Origin: an uncultured Elusimicrobium sp.
GTDB taxonomy: Bacteria; Elusimicrobiota; Elusimicrobia; Elusimicrobiales; Elusimicrobiaceae
Length of the DNA: 29,137 nucleotides
NCBI GenBank assembly: GCA_946061795.1
Contig: CAMGSK010000001.1
Coordinates: forward strand, 1-29,137
Reading direction: 5' to 3'
Part shown: positions 7,688 to 14,965 of the stretch, in pieces
Position numbering within the stretch: position 1 is the first letter of the stretch
Layout of the letters: every line of letters begins with the position of its first letter
Program-made: the position numbers and the translations under genes
Notes under the pieces: generated by a model
The model's database searches: none
What the model saw: the letters and a program-made list of their open reading frames with translations, nothing else
Told to the model about the DNA's origin: nothing

Positions 7688-7731
7688 ATTTTTCCCATAT
7701 AATTAAAGCGAACGGGAAAAATGAAAAAAAC

Positions 7732-7761
7732 TTGACAAACGCTTACAAAACTTACTATATT
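7732..7761 (+). promoter_or_regulatory. Strong promoter divergent from the XRE regulator
   Basis: Perfect -35 TTGACA (7732-7737) and a -10 at CTATAT/TATATT (17-18 bp spacing). Three partly similar blocks CTTGACAAA, CTTACAAAA and CTTACTATA recur every 9-11 bp from 7731, a possible operator array for the adjacent regulator. Confidence 0.65.
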
Positions 7762-7767
7762 AACATA

Positions 7768-7932
7768 AGACAAAAGCAGTATCGGTTTGTCTTTTCTTTC
7801 CCTTCAGACGGAAAAACGCCTAAAAGCGCAGAGAGAAACAACCGCCCTCCGGTTGGGTGCCGCCGCCTCGCGGCACGCAGGGTCTCCTCCGTCTTGACCG
7901 CTTGTTTTGTACAAAGCCTTGCGGTCTTTATT
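7768..7932 (+). ncRNA. Candidate structured small RNA
   Basis: About 165 nt from the predicted start of the strong promoter to a terminator-like hairpin, with no plausible protein. Visible stems: AGACAAA/TTTGTCT at the 5' end (7768-7792); an outer stem AGACGGA with TCCGTCT (one bulge possible beyond it) enclosing CAACCG/CGGTTG with a 5-nt loop and GTGCCGC/GCGGCAC; then GACCGC/GCGGTC (7896-7926) followed by TTTATT. The closed domain with internal hairpins is typical of a regulatory RNA. I do not recognise it as 6S, SRP, RNase P or tmRNA: the hallmark motifs of the last three are absent. Confidence 0.45.
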
Positions 7933-7953
7933 GTAGCAAAAAAAAAGTTGTTT

Positions 7954-8042
7954 GAGTTAGTAAAGTGTAAAATGAAACTTAGGTTCGGAGACGCCCATAC
8001 AATAGTTCCCGGTCTGTTTTGTTTTTAACACTTTACTAACTC
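7954..8042. repeat. Long perfect inverted repeat (MITE-like or regulatory stem)
   Basis: GAGTTAGTAAAGTGT (7954-7968) and its exact 15-bp reverse complement (8028-8042), with further imperfect A/T pairing inside, enclose about 59 nt. No clear target-site duplication flanks the ends. The orientation (GTTAG inward, CTAAC outward) is opposite to integron attC ends. Confidence 0.8.
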
Positions 8043-8486
8043 TGTTAGTATTTTGAAAGTTTTTCATCAATGGATAAGGCGGCGGACAATCCGTATGTTT
8101 GCGCCGGAATTTATGCGCGCCGCCCTTGCGTACAGCGATTGTGTTTTTGCTAACCTCTCAAGGGGTGCGCCAGGGGGCTTATATTTAAAAAATATGGATA
8201 AAATCCGTTTGGAAAATTTGATTTTCTTTTATGCATCTGTTTGTTCGGAATCTGTTTTTTCCAAAGGGGGGAAACTAAGCTGCCTCAGCAAGAACGGATT
8301 TTTGCCGTTTTTACTGCGGATATATAATATCCGCTTTTCTGCAGAGAACGGGCGTATTTCCCGGGAAGATTCGGCATGGGAAAAACGCGAATGGAGGAAG
8401 TTTTGCGCCTGCTATATGAAAGAACGACGCAATTGCCCTCCGGCGCCCGGGGTGAACTGGCAACGACGACGCAGAGAAGGTATGAG
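8043..8486. other. Gene-poor stretch with one hairpin
   Basis: No gene here is convincing. A 107-codon plus frame from the ATG at 8194 has A/T-rich third positions unlike its neighbours, no SD, and runs into the terminator of the minus-strand gene. A 59-codon frame in another phase (ATG 8376, MEEVLRLLYERTTQLPSG) looks more protein-like but also lacks an SD and overlaps the neighbouring coding end. A terminator-like hairpin GCGGATAT/ATATCCGC with TTTT (8316-8338, plus strand) lies inside. The stretch may be decayed DNA. Confidence 0.4.
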
Positions 8487-8518
8487 AAAAAACCTCTCGT
8501 CTGCTGGCGAGAGGTTTT
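8487..8518 (-). terminator. Terminator of the secreted zinc-ribbon gene
   Basis: Minus strand: AACCTCTCG with CGAGAGGTT around an 8-nt loop, followed by TTTTCTC. It lies about 20 nt after the stop codon at 8539. Confidence 0.85.
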
Positions 8519-8538
8519 AGTATTTCCGGAGGGAAAAA

Positions 8539-9129
8539 TTATTTATTTTCTTTAGAGCTTACAGAGGCCGCCGGCTGGGGAGCAACGGGCCGGGCAACTT
8601 CCACTTGGCTGGGTTCAAACGGGACGTTATAGGTAGATTTTTCCCGTCCTTCGCGGTGTTCGCCTTTATGAAGGGGCGTGCCCCAGTTCAAGTCCGTATG
8701 CGTGCAGCGGTCAAACGGATTGTCTTTGCCGGAGCATTTCTGATGATCGTGCAAAATAGGTTCCCCGCAAAAAGCGCAGGTCCAAACTGTTATTTTCTCA
8801 GTGGTTTCTTCCGCGGCAGCTTCCTGTGAAGCTTTTTCGTTGGCTTTCTTTAAAAAATGGACGTCAGGAAGTTGTAAGTCCAACTTTATTTCAGAGCCAA
8901 TGGTGGCCATAGAATTGGCAACGGGCCTGTATGGTTGTTGTTGTTGTTGTTGTTCCGGGTTTTTAGTTTCTTGTTTTCTCTTGCGCGGAGTTTGTTTTTT
9001 GGCGGGACGGAGCGTCGTGACTTTGACATCTCCGTTCTTATTCCCATTCTGCTGGCGGGACTGGGCGCTGAGAGAAATAGGCAATATGAACATTCCCAGC
9101 ATCAATAAAACCACGTATTTTTTTATCAT
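8539..9129 (-). CDS. Secreted zinc-ribbon-like protein of unknown function
   Basis: I do not recognise the family. The 196-residue protein begins with a signal peptide (MIKKYVVLLMLGMFILPISL, then SAQS as probable cleavage site). A basic, low-complexity region with a run of Gln follows; (CAA)n codons near 8935-8955 make the run prone to slippage. The C-terminal half has WTCAFCGEPI, HDHQKCSG and RCTHTD, four or more Cys/His groups that look like a small zinc ribbon, and ends Pro/Ala-rich. The start is chosen at the ATG with GGAG 9 nt upstream, just after a good promoter. The frame stays open far upstream but that part lies inside clpP antisense and is not used. Confidence 0.75.
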   Translation of the reverse strand: MIKKYVVLLMLGMFILPISLSAQSRQQNGNKNGDVKVTTLRPAKKQTPRKRKQETKNPEQQQQQQPYRPVANSMATIGSEIKLDLQLPDVHFLKKANEKASQEAAAEETTEKITVWTCAFCGEPILHDHQKCSGKDNPFDRCTHTDLNWGTPLHKGEHREGREKSTYNVPFEPSQVEVARPVAPQPAASVSSKENK

Positions 9130-9160
9130 TTTTGATTTCTCCTTCTCATGAATATATAAA

Positions 9161-9189
9161 ATTATAGAATTTTTATACGTTGTTGATAA
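9161..9189 (-). promoter_or_regulatory. Promoter of the secreted zinc-ribbon gene
   Basis: Minus strand TTATCA (9189-9184), 17-bp spacer and TATAAT (9166-9161). The transcript would start near 9154, giving a leader of about 25 nt with the SD AAGGAG. Confidence 0.75.
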
Positions 9190-9194
9190 GGGCC

Positions 9195-9232
9195 ATAGGA
9201 CCCAAACGGAGAGGTGATTTGGACCTATTTTT
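9195..9232. promoter_or_regulatory. Imperfect inverted repeat between divergent promoters
   Basis: ATAGGACCCAAA and TTTGGACCTAT pair over about ten positions with one mismatch and one bulge, followed on the plus strand by five T. It sits between the zinc-ribbon promoter and the clpP promoter and could be an operator or a weak terminator. Confidence 0.4.
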
Positions 9233-9268
9233 GCTTTCGTTTCCGTGCGCCGTGCGGAGTATTTTTCG

Positions 9269-9274
9269 TATAAT
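9269..9274 (+). promoter_or_regulatory. -10 box of clpP
   Basis: Perfect TATAAT 36 nt before the clpP start. The -35 region (TGCGCC at 17 bp) is poor, suggesting an activator or an alternative factor. Confidence 0.55.
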
Positions 9275-9309
9275 AAATATATTGTAAGCAGAATATACAG
9301 GGAGCGTTT

Positions 9310-9897
9310 ATGATTATACCTACCATTATTGAAAAGAACGTCGGGTACGATTTGTTTTCCCGCTTGCTCAAAGACCGCATTATTTTTGTGGGCGGACGCG
9401 AGGGGGAAGTGGATACCGCCAGCGCAAATATGATTATTGCGCAGTTGTTGTATTTGGACGCGGAAGACTCTCAGCGGGAGATTAACCTCTACATCAATTC
9501 TCCCGGCGGCATGGTGACCGCCGGACTGGCCATTTACGACACCATGCAGTTTATCAAGTCTCCCATTACCACCATTTGCATGGGGCAGGCTATGAGTTTT
9601 GGCGCGGTACTGTTGGCCGCCGGTTCCAAAGGCCGCCGCTACGCTCTGCCGCATTCGCGCATTATGATTCACCAGCCGCTGATTTGGGGCGGCGGCATTT
9701 CCGGCCAGGTGACGGATATTGAAATTGAAGCGCGCGAATTGCGCGATAATAAAGAGCATTTGCTGGATATTTTGGCCAAGCACACCGGCCAGGATAAAGA
9801 AAAAGTCCGCCAAGACAGCGAACGCAACTACTACATGTCTGCGCAGGAAGCCAAAGAGTACGGTTTGATTGATGAAGTGCTGAAGCTGACAAAATAG
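9310..9897 (+). CDS. clpP: ATP-dependent Clp protease proteolytic subunit, altered triad
   Basis: Barrel-forming serine peptidase that degrades proteins unfolded by ClpX or ClpA/C. At 195 aa its length is normal and the fold motifs are all present ([27 protein letters not shown]). Catalytic Ser96 lies in GQAMSFGA and His121 in MIHQP. The third triad residue, Asp in the family motif ERDxFMS, is Asn173 here (ERNYYMS, codon AAC at 9826-9828). GGGAG lies 6 nt before the start. The gene ends in its own terminator, and clpX, which often follows, is absent; lon comes next instead. The altered triad may mean reduced or conditional activity, or a need for a second ClpP. Confidence 0.96.
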   Translation: MIIPTIIEKNVGYDLFSRLLKDRIIFVGGREGEVDTASANMIIAQLLYLDAEDSQREINLYINSPGGMVTAGLAIYDTMQFIKSPITTICMGQAMSFGAVLLAAGSKGRRYALPHSRIMIHQPLIWGGGISGQVTDIEIEARELRDNKEHLLDILAKHTGQDKEKVRQDSERNYYMSAQEAKEYGLIDEVLKLTK

Positions 9898-9912
9898 TTT
9901 AACAAATCATGA

Positions 9913-9944
9913 GCAACGCCCCGGTTTGCACCGGGGCGTTCTTT
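9913..9944 (+). terminator. Terminator after clpP
   Basis: ACGCCCCGG, short loop, CCGGGGCGT, followed by TCTTTG. It is a strong G+C stem with a short T-tail and separates clpP from lon. Confidence 0.8.
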
Positions 9945-10070
9945 GTCTGTCCGGCGATTTTTAGGCCGTTAGTTTGTGCCCCGGTCTGGAAATTTTAAAA
10001 AGCGTCTGCCCGCTCTCCGTCAACAAATCCAAGCCGCGGGAGTTTGGCGGATTTTCCGTGGCCTTTATTT

Positions 10071-10123
10071 AAAATTAGCAGATTAATAAAACAATTGCTA
10101 ATTTTAAAATAATCTGCTATACT
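10071..10123 (+). promoter_or_regulatory. lon promoter with CIRCE-like operator
   Basis: -35 TTGCTA (10095-10100), 17-bp spacer, -10 TATACT (10118-10123). Overlapping the -35 is a 27-nt element, TTAGCA..N15..TGCTAA (10075-10101). It has the exact length and outer arms of the HrcA site CIRCE (TTAGCACTC-N9-GAGTGCTAA) but differs in the inner three bases of each arm. The perfect arms extend to AAAATTAGCA/TGCTAATTTT. A second 10-bp pair, TAGCAGATTA (10076-10085) with TAATCTGCTA (10110-10119), overlaps the first, so the two pairings exclude each other. Confidence 0.6.
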
Positions 10124-10194
10124 TTACTAAACTAACCCAAAAGCGCGCTTGTGCGCCGCCGGGGAAAGATTTATCCTTTTAATACGGAGAGTAT

Positions 10195-12729
10195 ATGGAA
10201 GAAATAAGAAAAAGAACCCTTTCTTTGCCTCAAGTGGTGCCTGCGGTGGCGATACGGGACGTGGTGATGTTTCCGGGGATGTCGCTGCCTCTGTCGGTGG
10301 ACCGGCCAAAATCCGTTTCCGCCATTGAATTGGCTTTGGCCGCTCCCGGCAAATACGTGTTGGCTCTATCCCAAAAATCCGCTGAAGTGGATGATCCGGC
10401 GGAGCAGGATATTTATCATTTCGGCGTCTTGGCCGAAATTACCCAGTCGCTGAAAATGCCCGACGGCTCCTTAAAAGTTTTCCTTCAGGGGTTGGTGCGC
10501 GCCAAGGTGGAAAAGCTGGAGTTTAACCAGCCCTCCAACGCTTGGTTTGCCACCGTGCGCTATATTGAAGAACAAGAAGACGACAGTCCCGTCGTACAGG
10601 CGCTGATGCGCAAAGTGCTGGACGAATTTGACCACTACGCCCGCGTTTCGCACCGGATTGCGGTGGAAGGCGTCTCTTTCCTGCGTCAGATAGAAGACCC
10701 GTCCAAATTGGCCGATACCATCGCTTCCAATATGATGGTTAAGACGGAGCAGCGGCAGGAAATTCTGGAAACATACAATGTGGAAGACCGCCTGGAACGG
10801 ATTTTGAAACTTATTACCAGCGAAGTGGAAATTTTGGGATTGGAGGAAAAAATCCACTCCAAAGTCCGCGCGCAAATAGAGAAAAACCAAAAAGAATATT
10901 ATTTGAATGAGCAGATGAAAGCCATTCAAAAAGAATTGCGCCAAAAAGACGATTTCCAAAAAGAATTGGACGGCCTGCGCGCCAAGATTAAGAAAAACGG
11001 CTTTCCCGCCGCCGCCAAAGAAGCGGCCGAAAAAGAGCTGGACCGCCTGCAGAAAATGGCGCCCTTCTCTCCGGAAGCTACCGTGTCGCGTACGTATTTG
11101 GACTGGCTGGTCAATATGCCGTGGAACCAAACCACCCAGGACGTGCTGGATATCGCCGCCGCCAAAAAAGTGCTGGATGAAGACCATTTCGGTCTGGACA
11201 AACCCAAAGAGCGCATTTTGGAATATATCGCCGTGAGCAAGCTGACGGAAGGCTTGCGCGGCCCGGTGCTGTGCTTTGTGGGGCCTCCGGGAGTGGGCAA
11301 GACTTCTTTGGCCAAGTCCATCGCGCGCGCCATCGGGCGTAAGTTTGTGCGCATGTCTTTGGGCGGCGTGCGGGACGAAAGCGAAATCCGCGGTCACCGC
11401 AGAACGTATATCGGTTCCATGCCCGGGCGTATCATCCAGGGTATCAGCAAAGCCAAAAGCTCCAACCCCGTCTTTTTGCTGGACGAAATAGACAAAATGG
11501 GTTCGGACTGGCGCGGAGACCCCGCGGCGGCCCTGCTGGAGCTGTTGGACCCGGAGCAGAACAAAGACTTCGTGGACCACTTTTTGGATGTTCCGTACGA
11601 CGTGTCAAAAGTATTGTTTATCACGACGGCCAACTCGCTCTCGTCCATCCCCAACACGCTCAGAGACCGCTTGGAAATCATTGATTTCTCCGGTTATACG
11701 GACTATGAAAAGCACGAAATCGCCGACAATTACCTCATTCCCAAACAGATGAAACTGCACGGGCTGAAAGAGGGAAGCCTGGAAATTTCCAAGGACGCCG
11801 TCGCGCTGATGATGCGCGAATACGTGCGGGAAGCCGGCGTGCGCAATTTGGACCGGGAAATCGGTACCTTGTGCCGCAAAGCCGCCAAACAATATGTGGA
11901 GAACGGCGGGAAAAAAATCAGCATAAACGCCAAAAATTTGTATGAATACTTGGGCGTGCCGAAATATTCCAACTTTGCCGCCGAGGAAAACGGCGTGGGC
12001 ATCGCCACCGGTTTGGCGTGGACCAGCGTGGGGGGAGAAACCCTTTCCATCGAAGCCACGAAAATCCCGGGCAAAGGCCAGCTGATTTTGACGGGTATGC
12101 TGGGCAATGTGATGAAGGAATCCGTCCGCGCCGCGCTGACCTATGCGCGCAGCCGCGGTTTTGGCAAAAAAGTGAATTTTGACCGCACCGATTTCCATAT
12201 CCATTTCCCGGAAGGCGCAGTGCCCAAAGACGGACCGTCAGCGGGTATCACGGTGACGTCCGCGCTGGTCAGTCTGCTCTCGGGGCTGCCGGTCAAGAAG
12301 AATTTGGCCATGACCGGAGAAGTGACGATCACCGGCCGTGTGCTGCCCGTGGGCGGCATTAAGGAAAAATTCTTGGCCGCGTACCGGGAAGGAGTCAAGA
12401 CCATTTTGTTTCCGCACACCAACGAAAAGGACGTGTCCGAACTGCCCGAAAAGGTGCGCAAAGAACTGACCTTAATTCCCGTGAAACATATGGACGAGGT
12501 GCTTCCTTTGGCTTTGGAGGGGTATAAAGGCCCTAAATCCGCCGCAAAAGCGGCGGAAAAAAAGCCGCAAGGCAATGCCGCCCGGACAATGGAAAAACGC
12601 GCGCCGAAAGGACGTACGGCCGCTAAAGCAAAAAAAGCGGCCAAGGCGGTTTCCAAACCGGCCAAAAAGGCCGTTAAGAGAACGTCCCGGGTCAAAGCTT
12701 CCGCACGTTCCGCCAAAAGACGGAAATAG
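10195..12729 (+). CDS. lon: ATP-dependent protease Lon with long basic C-terminal tail
   Basis: AAA+ protease that degrades misfolded and regulatory proteins in the cytoplasm. Order: LON substrate-binding domain (about 10-200), coiled-coil linker (215-290), AAA+ ATPase with Walker A GPPGVGKTS (363-371) and Walker B VFLLDEIDK, then the peptidase domain with catalytic Ser682 (KDGPSAG) and Lys723 (GGIKEK). Family members end near residue 780-800. Here residues 779-844 add a tail made almost only of Lys, Ala, Arg, Pro, Ser and Thr, much like histone H1 or bacterial histone-like tails. Lon binds DNA in several bacteria, so this tail may tether it to the nucleoid (inference). GGAG precedes the start. 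It is probably heat-shock controlled through the CIRCE-like site. Confidence 0.97.
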   Translation: MEEIRKRTLSLPQVVPAVAIRDVVMFPGMSLPLSVDRPKSVSAIELALAAPGKYVLALSQKSAEVDDPAEQDIYHFGVLAEITQSLKMPDGSLKVFLQGLVRAKVEKLEFNQPSNAWFATVRYIEEQEDDSPVVQALMRKVLDEFDHYARVSHRIAVEGVSFLRQIEDPSKLADTIASNMMVKTEQRQEILETYNVEDRLERILKLITSEVEILGLEEKIHSKVRAQIEKNQKEYYLNEQMKAIQKELRQKDDFQKELDGLRAKIKKNGFPAAAKEAAEKELDRLQKMAPFSPEATVSRTYLDWLVNMPWNQTTQDVLDIAAAKKVLDEDHFGLDKPKERILEYIAVSKLTEGLRGPVLCFVGPPGVGKTSLAKSIARAIGRKFVRMSLGGVRDESEIRGHRRTYIGSMPGRIIQGISKAKSSNPVFLLDEIDKMGSDWRGDPAAALLELLDPEQNKDFVDHFLDVPYDVSKVLFITTANSLSSIPNTLRDRLEIIDFSGYTDYEKHEIADNYLIPKQMKLHGLKEGSLEISKDAVALMMREYVREAGVRNLDREIGTLCRKAAKQYVENGGKKISINAKNLYEYLGVPKYSNFAAEENGVGIATGLAWTSVGGETLSIEATKIPGKGQLILTGMLGNVMKESVRAALTYARSRGFGKKVNFDRTDFHIHFPEGAVPKDGPSAGITVTSALVSLLSGLPVKKNLAMTGEVTITGRVLPVGGIKEKFLAAYREGVKTILFPHTNEKDVSELPEKVRKELTLIPVKHMDEVLPLALEGYKGPKSAAKAAEKKPQGNAARTMEKRAPKGRTAAKAKKAAKAVSKPAKKAVKRTSRVKASARSAKRRK

Positions 12730-12758
12730 ACCGGAACCGGAAAAAGTTCAGGCTTTTT

Positions 12759-12785
12759 GCCCCGCCTTTTTAGGCGGGGCTTTTT
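12759..12785 (+). terminator. Rho-independent terminator after lon
   Basis: GCCCCGCC / GGCGGGGC (8 bp) with a 6-nt loop and five T. Confidence 0.93.
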
Positions 12786-12888
12786 GTCGGATAAAAATCT
12801 TTCGGCATAAAAAAGAACCGGGGTTGCGCAAGGGCCGGCGTTTAATAGGGGAGTTTATATGAGGGGTGCTGTTTCCTGTAAACGGGGC

Positions 12889-12922
12889 TTGACGCATTTT
12901 TTTTTTTTGATAAATTTTACAT
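12889..12922 (+). promoter_or_regulatory. Second copy of the prepilin promoter, T12 spacer
   Basis: TTGACG (12889-12894), CA, twelve T, GA, TAAATT (12911-12916): a 16-bp spacer, one base shorter than the first copy. No SD is present. From TTGACG into codon 8 the sequence is the same as at 4694 except for the T-tract length. Confidence 0.6.
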
Positions 12923-12943
12923 ATGAATAAAATTTATCAAAAA
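12904..12943. repeat. Second copy of the start-codon palindrome
   Basis: Same 16-bp inverted repeat (TTTTTGATAAATTTTA and complement) around CATATGAA as at 4710-4749. Confidence 0.85.
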
Positions 12944-13495
12944 TCTTTCTCCGTCCATAAAAACGCCGGATTTACGCTGATAGAGCTGTTAGTGGTTGTT
13001 TTAATCATCGGCATTTTGTCGGCCGTCGCTTTGCCGCAATATCAAAAAGCGGTGGTAAAAAGCCGTGCCGCCGCCTTGCTCCCGTGGGCGAAAAAGGTAT
13101 ATGACGCACAGCAGATGTATTTTATGCAGAACGGGAAATTCGCCGCCAACTTTGAGGAATTGGGCGAAGATTTTTCGGATTCTTTCCCTGTGAAGCCATC
13201 TGATTTTTCTCAGGCACCTTGGCAGCTGGCCACCTCCAATCACAATATGGGCAAATATCCGTACGGAGTGCGTATTATGACGCATGGGGCCCTAAGCGGC
13301 GCGGTGTTTAATCAGGCGATGATTTCCGGCTACGGCGGCTTGGTGTATAAACATTCCGCTCCTTATCAAGGAGAACTTTTGTGTTGGGAATATGCCTGTC
13401 ATGTCGTGCAAGACGGCAGTTTTTGCCAAAAAATTATGGGATACTCAAATAAAGTGACTACGGGCAGCTGCTACCGGTTGTATCGCAAAGATTAA
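12923..13495 (+). CDS. Type IV prepilin-like protein 2
   Basis: Secreted pilin or pseudopilin of 190 residues. The leader is MNKIYQKSFSVHKNAG; cleavage is expected before FTLIEL, with Glu5 and the helix LLVVVLIIGILSAVALPQYQ. After residue 45 it is unrelated to prepilin 1 at a glance, with its own Cys set (LLCWEYACHV, SFCQKI, GSCYRL), a MYFMQNGKF stretch after the helix and a basic end. It is a single-gene unit behind the lon terminator, with the duplicated promoter and palindrome cassette, and was probably copied as a cassette. No assembly ATPase or peptidase gene is in the window. Confidence 0.9.
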   Translation: MNKIYQKSFSVHKNAGFTLIELLVVVLIIGILSAVALPQYQKAVVKSRAAALLPWAKKVYDAQQMYFMQNGKFAANFEELGEDFSDSFPVKPSDFSQAPWQLATSNHNMGKYPYGVRIMTHGALSGAVFNQAMISGYGGLVYKHSAPYQGELLCWEYACHVVQDGSFCQKIMGYSNKVTTGSCYRLYRKD

Positions 13496-13620
13496 TATTT
13501 GACGGATAAACGTTTCCGTGTGCTTTCTGCCCTATGGAGCGGCGCAGGATACGAAACGCAGCGGAAAGTGAGGTTATATTTAAAATATTCCCTAAAAGTT
13601 TTAAAAGAAAAAATAAGGTT

Positions 13621-13646
13621 GTTCTTTCCCGTCGGTGGGAGGGAAC
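13621..13646. promoter_or_regulatory. Hairpin in the prepilin 2 3' region
   Basis: GTTCTTTCCC pairs with GGGAGGGAAC (ten pairs, two G-T) around GTCGGT. It lies in the otherwise empty 220 bases between the prepilin 2 stop and the terminator and may stabilise the mRNA end. Confidence 0.4.
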
Positions 13647-13718
13647 ACATAAACCGAAAAGAGTCCGAAGGAGGCTTCCCTCTTCGGGGTGAGAAAATTA
13701 AATATATCTGCCGACAAC

Positions 13719-13747
13719 AAAAGCCCCCGGTTAAACCGGGGGCTTTT
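13719..13747. terminator. Bidirectional terminator between prepilin 2 and rplS
   Basis: AAAAGCCCCCGGTT / AACCGGGGGCTTTT, 14-bp perfect inverted repeat. It ends the rightward prepilin transcript and the leftward fmt-to-rplS operon. Confidence 0.92.
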
Positions 13748-13783
13748 CGTTATTGGAGGAAATAATTTGGCCCGAAGGCTTGG

Positions 13784-14182
13784 TTATTTGGCCTCGGCGG
13801 CTTCGGCCGCGGGAGCTTCTTCCGCCGTTTCAGCGGTTTTGGTCGGTTTTTTCACTTCCTGCAAGCGGGCGGCTTTACCGGAGAGTTCCTTGAGGTAGTT
13901 CAGTTTGGCTCTGCGCACTTTGCCGTGTTTCAATACTTCAATGCTTTCCACACGGGGAGAGTGCACCGGGAAAATGCGTTCCACGCCGACTCCGAACGAA
14001 ATTTTGCGCACGGTAAAGGTTTCTCCGATGCCGCTGCCTTTGCGGGCTACGACCACGCCGTCAAAGGCTTGGATGCGTTCGTTGTCTCCTTCCACGACTT
14101 TCACTTTCACGCGCACCGTATCGCCCGATTTAAAAGACGGGAGATTGGTTTTAAGATTGTGTTTAATTTGGTTGATGTTCAT
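13784..14182 (-). CDS. rplS: 50S ribosomal protein L19
   Basis: Protein of the large subunit at the 30S-50S interface. The L19 core is clear: [57 protein letters not shown] and [17 protein letters not shown]. The usual length is 115-120 aa; here a further tail of about 20 residues of Ala, Glu and Thr follows, acidic and of low complexity. It is the last gene of the operon, 21 nt after trmD with GGAGG as SD, and is followed by the bidirectional terminator. Confidence 0.97.
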   Translation of the reverse strand: MNINQIKHNLKTNLPSFKSGDTVRVKVKVVEGDNERIQAFDGVVVARKGSGIGETFTVRKISFGVGVERIFPVHSPRVESIEVLKHGKVRRAKLNYLKELSGKAARLQEVKKPTKTAETAEEAPAAEAAEAK

Positions 14183-14203
14183 AACGCTTACTTCCTCCGA
14201 AAA

Positions 14204-14965
14204 TCATTTCGTTGTTTTTTTCTTTGGCGTCTTTTTTACGGCCGTTTTGGCGGCTTTTGCGACGCTCTTTTTCGTTGCGGCCTTTTTTGCCTGAGAGGTT
14301 TTTAGCAAATCGGGTCTGTATTTTTTTGTCAATTCCAGCGCTTGTTCCCGTTTCCACGCTTCCATTTGTTTGTGGTGTCCGCTCAGGAGCACCTCGGGCA
14401 CTTTTTTGCCCCGCCACACCTCGGGCCGGGTGTATTGCGGCGCTTCCAAAAGCCCTTCTTCAAAGGATTCGGAAACAGTCACATCCTGCTTCTTGAAAGT
14501 CCCCGGCACCAGCCGCGTGATTGAGTCTATCATCACGGCAGCCGCCAGTTCGCCTCCGGTAAGGATAAAGTCCCCCAGAGAGACTTCCATGTCCATCTCG
14601 GGATACACGCGCTCGTCTATCCCCTCATAATGCCCGCAAACGAAAATCAGGTGCTTCTTTTTGGCCAGTTTCTTGGCCAAAGTCTGCGTGAACGTCTGTC
14701 CGCGCGGACTAGTTAAAATCACCACCGAGTTTTTCTTGCGAAGCTTCTTTATGGCCAGGTAAAGCGGTTCGGCTTTCATCAGCATGCCGGGGCCGCCCCC
14801 GTAAGGCCTGTCGTCGAGCGTATGGTGCTTATCGTCTGTAAAATCCCGGGGATTGGTAAACCCCAGTTTCAGCACTCCCGCTTTGCGCGCCCGGCCCACG
14901 ATGCTCTGGCCCAGCGGGCCGTCTATCATGTCCGCAAACGCGGTGACGACATCTACTTTCAACAT
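14204..14965 (-). CDS. trmD: tRNA (guanine37-N1)-methyltransferase, with Lys-rich tail
   Basis: Methylates G37 next to the anticodon using S-adenosylmethionine, preventing +1 frameshifts. The SPOUT trefoil-knot motifs are present: DDRPYGGGPGMLMKAEPL, ILTSPRGQ, FVCGHYEGIDERV and SLGDFILTGGELAA. The SGHH motif in EVLLSGHHKQ is also kept. The core ends about residue 222; residues 224-253 are a Lys/Ala/Thr tail similar in composition to the tail on Lon. The start overlaps the khpA stop by one base (TAATG). In most bacteria rimM stands directly before trmD; here khpA does. Confidence 0.97.
   Translation of the reverse strand: MLKVDVVTAFADMIDGPLGQSIVGRARKAGVLKLGFTNPRDFTDDKHHTLDDRPYGGGPGMLMKAEPLYLAIKKLRKKNSVVILTSPRGQTFTQTLAKKLAKKKHLIFVCGHYEGIDERVYPEMDMEVSLGDFILTGGELAAAVMIDSITRLVPGTFKKQDVTVSESFEEGLLEAPQYTRPEVWRGKKVPEVLLSGHHKQMEAWKREQALELTKKYRPDLLKTSQAKKAATKKSVAKAAKTAVKKTPKKKTTK

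Noticed and set aside
7954..8042. Integron attC site
   Set aside because: The ends read GTTAG...CTAAC, the opposite of attC, and no integrase or cassette is nearby.
8053..8520. 155-codon frame on the plus strand
   Set aside because: It starts at TTG without SD, has A/T-rich third positions unlike the neighbours, and runs through a hairpin and the terminator of the opposite gene.
9130..9813. Upstream extension of the secreted zinc-ribbon gene (424-codon open frame)
   Set aside because: The extension is antisense to clpP and crosses two promoters; the internal ATG has SD, signal peptide and promoter.
13499..13765. 88-codon plus frame after prepilin 2
   Set aside because: TTG start without SD, and it reads through the bidirectional terminator.
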